From assembly GCF_020880975.1 (NCBI RefSeq), contig NZ_JAJIWP010000002.1, positions 124,001-188,000 of the forward strand: DNA of 64,000 nucleotides, given 5' to 3'. This stretch comes from Mucilaginibacter sp. UR6-1. GTDB taxonomy: Bacteria > Bacteroidota > Bacteroidia > Sphingobacteriales > Sphingobacteriaceae. The translations under genes were made by a program, and so were the position numbers. The notes below the pieces were generated by a model that saw only the letters and a program-made list of their open reading frames with translations, made no database searches and had not been told where the DNA came from. Positions 8,739 to 17,496 of the stretch are shown here, piece by piece (position 1 is the stretch's first letter; each line of letters starts with the position of its first letter).

Positions 8739-9428
8739 ATGAAAAATTTACGATTACTATTTGCTGCAATTTTACTCATTACCACATCAACAACCTTTGC
8801 CCAGCAAAAAGGAGAGTGGAACATTCGCCTGCGAGGTGTGGGTGTTATCCCGCAGGAAAAAGCGACCATCGGCGTGATCGGCGGCGATGTTGACATCAGT
8901 AAAAGCTTTATCCCTGAGCTCGACTTTACTTATTATTTCGCCAATAACTTTTCAGCCGAGCTAATATTGGGTACAACCCGCCATAAAGTAAAAACCACAT
9001 CATCAAACCTCACCGCTATTGGCGGCCCTGCATCTGCCGATGTTGACCTGGGCAAGGTATGGTTGTTGCCGCCAACGCTTACCTTGCAATACCATGTGCC
9101 TACAGGTAGTATAGTAAGGCCATATATTGGCGCGGGTGCCAACTACACCATATTTTATGGCGCCGATGTAGGCTCAACTGTTAAAGGCATCGACTATAAA
9201 AACAGCTTTGCCTTTGCCGCGCAAGTCGGTGTGGATATTGACCTGGATAAAAAATGGTTTTTAAATGTGGATGTAAAAAAGATATTTCTATCAACAGATG
9301 TTACCGTTGATGCCTCAAACCTTACCCCGGCCAATAACCCGGGCCTGGAGCCGGCGTTGCGCAATATACCTGCCGATGTAAAGATACGCCCATGGTTAAT
9401 TGGCATAGGTATTGGCTATCGCCTGTAA
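8739..9428 (+). CDS. OmpW-family outer membrane protein
   Basis: 229 residues. The signal peptide is MKNLRLLFAAILLITTSTTFAQQ. The mature part begins KGEWNIRLRGVGVIPQEKA and continues with PELDFTYYFANNFSAELILG and PYIGAGANYTIF, the usual OmpW layout of an eight-stranded barrel ending in an aromatic-rich strand (WLIGIGIGYRL). OmpW proteins form narrow channels for small hydrophobic compounds; the substrate here is unknown. It is a monocistronic unit with its own -7 element upstream and a terminator downstream. Confidence 0.9.
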   Translation: MKNLRLLFAAILLITTSTTFAQQKGEWNIRLRGVGVIPQEKATIGVIGGDVDISKSFIPELDFTYYFANNFSAELILGTTRHKVKTTSSNLTAIGGPASADVDLGKVWLLPPTLTLQYHVPTGSIVRPYIGAGANYTIFYGADVGSTVKGIDYKNSFAFAAQVGVDIDLDKKWFLNVDVKKIFLSTDVTVDASNLTPANNPGLEPALRNIPADVKIRPWLIGIGIGYRL

Positions 9429-9446
9429 ATATTTGGTTTGTAAAAT

Positions 9447-9485
9447 AAAAAGCGCTGTGCCGGTTAAACGGTGCGGCGCTTTTTG
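9447..9485 (+). terminator. rho-independent terminator after the OmpW-like gene
   Basis: AAAAAGCGC pairs with GCGCTTTTT, and inside it TGCCG faces CGGTG across GTTAAA. The T-tract is part of the right arm. Confidence 0.8.
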
Positions 9486-9536
9486 CGTCTGTACCTGTAA
9501 TAAACTGAATATTTCACCTTTGTCCTTTATCATATA

Positions 9537-10196
9537 ATGATAAACCTTTACCATTTTAAGTTATTTGCTGTTGTATTAATATTGACAGCCTTTTTTTACT
9601 GCCCGGCAGCTAAAGCGCAAACCCCAGTTATTGAGTATGAGCCTGACGAAAGTTATGTAGGGTTTAATGAAGGTAAAGGCTGGGCAATAGGCGGGCAGTT
9701 TGGGTACGATTTTCCGGCCGGGGCGTTGAGCCAGAATTACAGGGTTACCCCAACCTACGGCATCGGTGTGTATAAAAAAATTGATGATTTTACACTGAAC
9801 TTTAACATTAACCATCATGCTTACCCGGCAAAAAGTAATGCCATGGGTATGGTTGATAACAGGTTTATTGTTTTAGGCTTTTATTTTGGCGGCGCTTATG
9901 ATAAGCTGATTACGCCATTCTTTAAATTTTACGGCGGCCTTAACCTTGGCGGCTGGCTTAAACGCTACGAGGATATTTACAATTACGATGACGAATGCGG
10001 CTGCGAAATAAATAATGCCAACTTTTATTTTGCCCCCAAAGTAGGCTTTACCTACCTCACAAGCAGCCATATTGGTATAGGTGTTGAGGCCAAATACAAT
10101 GTATATATAACAGGGTACGATTACCTTACCGATACCAGCGGCGGCAAACTATTCAACTCTGTAGCGGCCACATTAATACTTACCTATCATTTTTAA
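9537..10196 (+). CDS. outer-membrane beta-barrel protein
   Basis: 219 residues with a signal peptide (about 1-27, ending PAAKAQ). The mature protein is made of short alternating strands rich in Gly and aromatics (GWAIGGQFGYDFPAGAL, FKFYGGLNLGGW, NFYFAPKVGFTYL) and ends in LILTYHF, a typical barrel terminal strand. A CGC motif (DDECGCEINN) occurs in a predicted loop. It is related in layout to the next gene. No function can be assigned beyond an outer-membrane porin-like barrel. The region before the start (CACCTTTG, 9511-9518) resembles a -7 box. Confidence 0.75.
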   Translation: MINLYHFKLFAVVLILTAFFYCPAAKAQTPVIEYEPDESYVGFNEGKGWAIGGQFGYDFPAGALSQNYRVTPTYGIGVYKKIDDFTLNFNINHHAYPAKSNAMGMVDNRFIVLGFYFGGAYDKLITPFFKFYGGLNLGGWLKRYEDIYNYDDECGCEINNANFYFAPKVGFTYLTSSHIGIGVEAKYNVYITGYDYLTDTSGGKLFNSVAATLILTYHF

Positions 10197-10334
10197 CGTG
10201 CACGGGGCCTGGCAGATTTTAGTATTTATTATAGTGCTTTAACTTTTGGTTTATTTATAAATTAATTGGTATTTATTTGTTTGCGGCATTAGGTTATTTA
10301 TATACTTTTAAGGCAGATAACCTTATCACTTAAA

Positions 10335-11069
10335 ATGAATACCAAATTCTTCCCGCTCGCTTTAAACATTATCAGCGCTATTATTTTAATTTGTTTGTGT
10401 TGCGATACAGCCAGCGCCCAGCGGCGCTCAAACCGCGGATTAAACTATGACGGCGACCCTCCCGGCTTTGGCGGTGGTAGTGGTAACGGTGGTGATGAAG
10501 GAGGAGAGTGGGGCGTTGCTTTACAGGCCGGTTTTGATTCGCCGCGCGGCGAGTTGGGCGCAAGCTATAAAGGCGCGCCTTTGGTTGGCATCAGCATACT
10601 TAAATATTATAAAAGCTTCACTTTTGGCATCACTTTGAGCAGGCATAGCTACAAACCCGCTGTTGATGATATTGGCGTGGAGATAGATATGGGTGATATG
10701 GGCTCATATAACCAAATCATAAAACTAACCAGCAACCGTTTCACAGGCTTTTATGCCGGCGCTGCTTATAACATCGGGCTTGCACAAGGATTTAAATGTT
10801 ATGGCGGTGTAAATTTTGGCGGCATGACCTCAACTTACGGCTTATCAGTTACCGGCACAGAGGGCAATTACTTAGAAAGTTATACCGATAAGTATGCTTA
10901 TTTTGCACCAAAACTTGGTGTTGAGGCTGCAGTGGGCGGTGGTTTTAGCATTGGTGTTGAAGGAAAATATAATATCTTTATGGTAGGCAGCACAAACTCG
11001 CGTACCGGCGGCGATTTCCGGTCAGAAAAATCAGTAGCGGGGGTAGCCACACTTACCTATAGCTTTTAG
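10335..11069 (+). CDS. outer-membrane beta-barrel protein, paralogue of the preceding gene
   Basis: 244 residues with a signal peptide (about 1-29, ending DTASAQ) and then a Gly-rich stretch (GGGSGNGGDEGG, about 46-60). The barrel part matches the previous gene strand by strand: EWGVALQAGFDSPRGEL against its GWAIGGQFGYDFPAGAL, CYGGVNFGG against FYGGLNLGG, YFAPKLGVE against YFAPKVGFT, and ends TLTYSF against TLTYHF. This suggests an old tandem duplication. The 138-base gap before it is AT-rich and holds a weak -7-like TACTTTTA. Function is unknown. Confidence 0.75.
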   Translation: MNTKFFPLALNIISAIILICLCCDTASAQRRSNRGLNYDGDPPGFGGGSGNGGDEGGEWGVALQAGFDSPRGELGASYKGAPLVGISILKYYKSFTFGITLSRHSYKPAVDDIGVEIDMGDMGSYNQIIKLTSNRFTGFYAGAAYNIGLAQGFKCYGGVNFGGMTSTYGLSVTGTEGNYLESYTDKYAYFAPKLGVEAAVGGGFSIGVEGKYNIFMVGSTNSRTGGDFRSEKSVAGVATLTYSF

Positions 11070-11094
11070 GGGAGTGTTAAATTGAGGATAGGAT

Positions 11095-11334
11095 ATGCAT
11101 TCAAAACACGAGATAATACGATGCGAACGCTGCAATGCGGCTTTTGAATGCAAGGCCAACTCCTATACCAAATGCCAGTGCAGTACGGTACAACTCACCC
11201 TTAACGAAACTCAATACATCAGCGAAAATTACGATGGTTGCCTGTGTGCCCAGTGCCTGCTCGTTATTCAGCAGGAGTACAGGGAGGTGGTTTTGAAGTC
11301 TGAAAGTTTTTTAGAAAAGTTGGAAAGACCGTAA
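11095..11334 (+). CDS. small cysteine-rich CWC-type protein
   Basis: 79 residues with eight Cys: CERCNAAFEC, KCQC, and GCLCAQCL. Spacing matches the Cys-rich CWC family of small putative zinc-binding proteins, with CQC in place of CWC. There is no signal peptide, so it should be cytosolic. It begins 25 bases after the barrel gene. Its last residues (KSESFLEKLERP) are encoded by a tandem repeat that runs on past the stop codon, so the C-terminus may have been remodelled by repeat growth (inference). Function is unknown. Confidence 0.7.
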   Translation: MHSKHEIIRCERCNAAFECKANSYTKCQCSTVQLTLNETQYISENYDGCLCAQCLLVIQQEYREVVLKSESFLEKLERP

Positions 11335-11425
11335 GTCGGAAAGTCCGTAAGCAGAAGAAGCTTCTTCCGTACTTTCCGACCAAAATTCTACTTCCAGACT
11401 CCCCGTCTTTCGGACTTCCGGACTA
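11320..11425. repeat. tandem and inverted GGAAAG/CTTTCC word repeat
   Basis: Two near-identical 16-mers lie head to tail (TTGGAAAGACCGTAAG at 11320-11335 and TCGGAAAGTCCGTAAG at 11336-11351). GTCGGAAAGT (11335-11344) is then mirrored by ACTTTCCGAC (11371-11380) around the perfect palindrome AAGAAGCTTCTT. Related words continue to about 11425 (GTCTTTCGGACTTCCGGAC). It lies between the Cys-rich gene and fabG and may act as a terminator-like structure without a T-run. Confidence 0.75.
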
Positions 11426-11464
11426 ATTTACTACCTTCACAGCCTCATATTCAACACTGAAATA

Positions 11465-12208
11465 ATGAAACTATTAGAAGGAAAAGTTGCCCTGGTTACA
11501 GGCGCTTCAAAAGGTATAGGTCGTAAAATAGCCGAAAAATTTGCCGAGCATGGCGCTAAAGTGGCTTTCACTTATTTATCATCTGTAGAAAAAGGACAGG
11601 CACTTGAGCAGGAATTGCAGGCTTTTGGTACCCAGGTTAAAGGTTACCGCAGCGATGCCTCTAAATTTGATGAAGCCGAAAAGCTGATCAACGATATTGT
11701 TGCCGATTTTGGTACTATTGATGTTGTGGTTAACAACGCCGGTATCACCAAAGATGGTTTGCTTATGCGCATGACCGAAGAGCAATGGGACGAGGTGCTT
11801 AACGTAAACCTGAAATCAATATTCAACGTAACCAAAGCCGCTTCAAAAATAATGATGAAGAACCGTAAAGGCTCCTTTATTAACATGAGTTCGGTAGTGG
11901 GTGTGCAGGGTAATGCCGGTCAGGCCAACTATGCGGCTTCAAAAGCGGGTATTATAGGTTTCTCAAAATCAGTAGCTAAGGAGCTGGGTTCACGCGGTAT
12001 ACGTACCAACGTGGTAGCCCCGGGCTTTATCCGTACCGAAATGACCGACGTGCTCGACCCGAAAGTTGTTGAAGGCTGGACAGCAGGAATCCCGCTTAAA
12101 CGTGCCGGCGAAACTGAGGATGTGGCCAATGCCTGCGTGTTCCTGGCATCAGATATGGCTGCTTACATTACCGGCCAGGTTATTCCGGTTGATGGCGGTA
12201 TGTTGTAA
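11465..12208 (+). CDS. fabG: 3-oxoacyl-[acyl-carrier-protein] reductase
   Basis: 247 residues, the usual FabG length. It reduces 3-oxoacyl-ACP to 3-hydroxyacyl-ACP with NADPH in fatty-acid elongation. The SDR cofactor motif is GASKGIGRKIAEKF, then NNAG, and the catalytic Ser-Tyr-Lys set lies in SSVVGVQGNAGQANYAASK. The C-terminus (YITGQVIPVDGGML) is typical. It appears to be its own unit, with a repeat upstream and a perfect hairpin just downstream. SDR enzymes are hard to separate by sequence, but the overall match to FabG is strong. Confidence 0.92.
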   Translation: MKLLEGKVALVTGASKGIGRKIAEKFAEHGAKVAFTYLSSVEKGQALEQELQAFGTQVKGYRSDASKFDEAEKLINDIVADFGTIDVVVNNAGITKDGLLMRMTEEQWDEVLNVNLKSIFNVTKAASKIMMKNRKGSFINMSSVVGVQGNAGQANYAASKAGIIGFSKSVAKELGSRGIRTNVVAPGFIRTEMTDVLDPKVVEGWTAGIPLKRAGETEDVANACVFLASDMAAYITGQVIPVDGGML

Positions 12209-12235
12209 ACTGCTTTTTTGCATAAACAACCATAA

Positions 12236-12272
12236 AAAAACAGCATATTTGGTTATCAAGTATGCTGTTTTT
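12236..12272 (+). terminator. hairpin after fabG that overlaps the next start codon
   Basis: AAAAACAGCATA (12236-12247) pairs perfectly with TATGCTGTTTTT (12261-12272) across a 13-base loop and ends in a T-run. The ATG of the next gene (12262) is inside the right arm, so termination and translation start would interfere. Confidence 0.75.
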
Positions 12273-14331
12273 GTTTTCAATAACCTGGGGTGATGTTTCG
12301 GGCTGGTGGCTGCCGGTATGTGTGCTGGCTGGCTTACTGTATGCCGGGGTATTGTACAGGCAACCGGTAAACATCCATAAAACTTACCGGTATATATTGT
12401 TTGCGCTTAGGGCGCTGGCGGTGGCATTTATCGCTTTCCTGCTGCTTTCGCCATTGGTACGGTCGGTGAGCTATAAGCCCGAGAAACCATTGGTATTGGT
12501 AATGCAGGATAATTCAAGCTCTGTAAAGCCATCGGGTAAAAATATCTCCGCGTCATTAGGGCAACTAAAGCAGCAGTTGGGTGAGGATTATGATGTGCAG
12601 CAGTTTCATTTCGATAGCCGCCTGCATGATAGCCTGGCATCCAACTTTAACGGGCGACAAACAGACATTGCCTCCGCCCTTAAACAACTGAACGACCGCT
12701 TTGTGAACCGCAACATCGGCGCGGTGGTGATGGCTTCGGATGGTATATACAACCGTGGTGCCGATCCGCGATATGAAGCACGTAATATTAAGGCAGGTTT
12801 TTATACCATTGCCCTGGGTGATACCACACACCGCCGCGATTTGCTCATCAGCAATATCAACTATAATAAAACCGCTTTTTTAGGGAACGATTTTGAGGTG
12901 GAGATATTTGCCACCGCCTACCAAAGTAACGGCGAAACCCTACGCCTTAATATTACCGATGATGGCAAGCAGGTATACAGTAAGCCTGTAACAATAAAGG
13001 GCAGTACCTTTAGGCAAATGGTGCCGGTTAAACTTAATGCCAATAATAAGGGACTGCATAAGTTTACGGTTAATATTACAGCGCTAAGTAACGAGGTAAC
13101 CACGGTAAACAATAGCGAAACCTTTTATATAGATGTGTTGGATGCCCGCCAAAAAATATTGCTGGTATATGAAAATGTGCATCCGGATATTGCCGTCATG
13201 AAAAATGCTATTGAAGTTAACCGTAATTACGAGGTTAAAACAGTTTTGCTTACCGAACTGACTACGATAAAACCTGCCGATTATAATCTGCTGATATTAT
13301 TTCAGTTGCCCGCATCGGCACCGGGCATACAACGTTTTGTTGCCAATGCCAACCTGCCGGTTTGGTACATTGTAGGTGCGCAGGCAGATGTAACAGCCTT
13401 TAATAACAGCCAAAAGCTGGTAAATATATCAGCAGGGCGCAGTGAAATGCAGGAGGTTTTCGCACAGTCTTATGATGGCTTTTCAGCATTTACATTAAGT
13501 GATTCAACACGGCAAAAGATTAGGAAGATGCCGCCGCTGCTGGCACCATTTGGTAATTACGGTGTAACGGCATCCACAGGTATTTTATTTAAGCAGCGAA
13601 TAGGCAACGTAAGCACTACCTACCCATTGCTGGCATTTGCCGCGCAAGGTGGCAGGCGCATTGCCGTACTTACCGGCGAAGGCCTATGGCGCTGGAAACT
13701 GGCTGAGTATGCCGCTTTTGAAAATAACAATGCTATTAACGAGCTGATGAGCCAAAGCGTACAATACCTAACCGCCAATGCCGACAGGCAGCAGTTTAGG
13801 GTGTACCCGGCAAAAACTGTTTTTGATGAGGGCGAAGATATACTGATCAACGCCGAACTATATAACGATGCGCTGGAATTAGTGAATACCCCTGATGCCC
13901 GCATCAGCATTAAAGACCAAAAAGGACGTAATTTTAGCTTTTTGTTCAGCAGATCGGGGCAGGCTTATACGCTTAATGCGGGTGCATTGCCGGCTGGGGA
14001 GCATAGTTACTCGGCCTCGGTAAAGCTGGGAAGCAAAGCATACAGCGCATCGGGTAAATTCACCATAAAGCCAATAGATGCCGAGGCCCGCCAAACCGTA
14101 GCCAACCATCAACTACTGCGCGATATAGCCCAACAAAGCGGTGGCGCTATGCTGATGCCAATTGAATTGAGTAAACTGGTTGATCTTATTAAAAAGAACG
14201 AGAACGTAAAAACGGTGGTTTATGAAGATAAGCACTACAGCGAACTGGTGGATACAAAGTGGGTATTCGCCATCATACTATTATTAGTATCTGCCGAATG
14301 GTTTATCCGCAAACGCGAAGGAGAAATTTAG
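12262..14331 (+). CDS. membrane-anchored VWA-like protein
   Basis: 689 residues as drawn. Two membrane helices sit at the N-terminus (about 12-33 and 44-65, the latter FALRALAVAFIAFLLLSPL) and one at the C-terminus (WVFAIILLLVSAEWFI). Between them is a large extracytoplasmic part that starts with a von Willebrand A-like segment (LVLVMQDNSSSVKP, a DxSxS-type metal site) and ends in beta-rich repeats. This layout is common in Bacteroidota, often near BatA/aerotolerance or MoxR loci, but no such genes lie here. Function is unknown. The start is uncertain because ATG 12262 lies in the fabG terminator hairpin; no better ATG follows before the first helix. Confidence 0.75.
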   Translation: MLFLFSITWGDVSGWWLPVCVLAGLLYAGVLYRQPVNIHKTYRYILFALRALAVAFIAFLLLSPLVRSVSYKPEKPLVLVMQDNSSSVKPSGKNISASLGQLKQQLGEDYDVQQFHFDSRLHDSLASNFNGRQTDIASALKQLNDRFVNRNIGAVVMASDGIYNRGADPRYEARNIKAGFYTIALGDTTHRRDLLISNINYNKTAFLGNDFEVEIFATAYQSNGETLRLNITDDGKQVYSKPVTIKGSTFRQMVPVKLNANNKGLHKFTVNITALSNEVTTVNNSETFYIDVLDARQKILLVYENVHPDIAVMKNAIEVNRNYEVKTVLLTELTTIKPADYNLLILFQLPASAPGIQRFVANANLPVWYIVGAQADVTAFNNSQKLVNISAGRSEMQEVFAQSYDGFSAFTLSDSTRQKIRKMPPLLAPFGNYGVTASTGILFKQRIGNVSTTYPLLAFAAQGGRRIAVLTGEGLWRWKLAEYAAFENNNAINELMSQSVQYLTANADRQQFRVYPAKTVFDEGEDILINAELYNDALELVNTPDARISIKDQKGRNFSFLFSRSGQAYTLNAGALPAGEHSYSASVKLGSKAYSASGKFTIKPIDAEARQTVANHQLLRDIAQQSGGAMLMPIELSKLVDLIKKNENVKTVVYEDKHYSELVDTKWVFAIILLLVSAEWFIRKREGEI

Positions 14332-14350
14332 ATAAGCGGTCATCTCTGAT

Positions 14351-14377
14351 TCCCTCCCTCGGGAGGGCAGGGAGGGG
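14351..14377. repeat. GC-rich palindromic repeat between convergent genes
   Basis: CCCTCCC-TC-GGGAGGG (14352-14367) is followed by GGGAGGGG. It belongs with the elements at 6064 and 57543 and may terminate transcription from both sides. Confidence 0.6.
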
Positions 14378-14384
14378 TAAACCA

Positions 14385-14909
14385 TCAGGCATCCACCCCA
14401 ATGTACCCCCTCGCACACAATTCCTCATACAATATTTTAAACCAAAATGTATATTCTTCGGGATGCTCGTCAAGGTCGTGGGCTATCATTTCAGGGGCCA
14501 TATAAATGTAATCAGCCGCCTCATCAATATTCAAATTCGGCTTACTTGAGTAGGTGCCAATAAATACATGGTCAAATTCATGTTCGTACAGGCCATCACC
14601 CAGATCGGCCTGATAGGTAAACGTAAAGGCCTCAGTAAGCAGACAGGTAATGCCCATTTCTTCCATTAAGCGCCTCTCGGCAGCTTGTAAATTACCCTCA
14701 CCCGGCCTCGGGTGGCTGCAACAGGTGTTTGACCATAAGCCCGCAGAGTGATATTTACCATCAGCACGTTTTTGCAATAGCAGCTCGCCCTTGCCGTTAA
14801 ACAGTATAACCGAAAACGCGCGGTGAAGTACGCCTTTATAATGCGCCTCCATTTTTTCCATAACACCTGTTTCGTTATCGTTACTGTCAACCAGAATTAC
14901 ATTTTCCAT
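14385..14909 (-). CDS. idi: isopentenyl-diphosphate delta-isomerase, type 1
   Basis: 174 residues from the ATG at 14909 (MENVILVDSNDNETG). It interconverts IPP and DMAPP for isoprenoid synthesis, a Nudix-fold metal enzyme. The catalytic Cys lies in LWSNTCCSHPRPGE and the catalytic Glu in YEHEFDHVFIG; the Nudix-like helix AAERRLMEEMGI is present. The frame is open for 17 more codons with an alternative ATG at 14921; the Nudix conservation begins after 14909. It converges on the VWA-like gene with a GC-rich palindrome between them. A good -7 box lies about 70 bases upstream. Confidence 0.93.
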   Translation of the reverse strand: MENVILVDSNDNETGVMEKMEAHYKGVLHRAFSVILFNGKGELLLQKRADGKYHSAGLWSNTCCSHPRPGEGNLQAAERRLMEEMGITCLLTEAFTFTYQADLGDGLYEHEFDHVFIGTYSSKPNLNIDEAADYIYMAPEMIAHDLDEHPEEYTFWFKILYEELCARGYIGVDA

Positions 14910-14977
14910 TTCATTTAACATATACGGGAGCTTACAGCGTGCGGATGGTGCGGCTATCAAAATACAAATAATTAACG

Positions 14978-14985
14978 CAAATGTA
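14978..14985 (-). promoter_or_regulatory. -7 promoter element for idi
   Basis: Read on the minus strand, TACATTTG is an exact TAnnTTTG match 68 bases before the idi ATG. No convincing -33 box is seen. Confidence 0.45.
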
Positions 14986-15144
14986 GTTCAAACATTTTGT
15001 TACGATACTGCTCAACAACTGCTCATGATATTATATAACCGCTAAAACAGGGTAAATCAGTTTAAAAAAACATATCATTTATGTGTGTGGATTGTTATTT
15101 AAGTTTCTGATTAATAATAAATTATGTTTATGTGCTGTTTAAAT

Positions 15145-15180
15145 TTTGATTAAAAAACATACACACGGGCAAATACTTTG
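15145..15180 (+). promoter_or_regulatory. possible promoter of the GH97 gene in the 14910-15225 gap
   Basis: TTTG (15145-15148) and TACTTTG (15174-15180) resemble Bacteroidota -33 and -7 boxes, but the spacer is 25 bases and the -7 box is one base short. The rest of this AT-rich 316-base gap shows only the idi promoter and no gene or clear repeat. Confidence 0.3.
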
Positions 15181-15213
15181 CAAAATTTGCTATCAACCAA
15201 TATTTACTTATAA

Positions 15214-17328
<2,115 letters not shown>

Positions 17329-17357
17329 AAATTGGTTCTATTAGGTTTATAAAGGTG

Positions 17358-17392
17358 TCCCCCGTGTGCGTAAGTACCGGGGGATTTTTTTT
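17358..17392 (+). terminator. rho-independent terminator after GH97
   Basis: TCCCCCG (17358-17364) pairs with CGGGGGA (17378-17384), followed by a run of eight T. Confidence 0.8.
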
Positions 17393-17496
17393 GAACAGGC
17401 CGCAGTAAGCGTTATCTCTTATGTAAAATATAAATATTCATACCTTTACCCGGTATTTCAACTTAATTATATAAGCCGCTTAATTATTTGTTGGTT

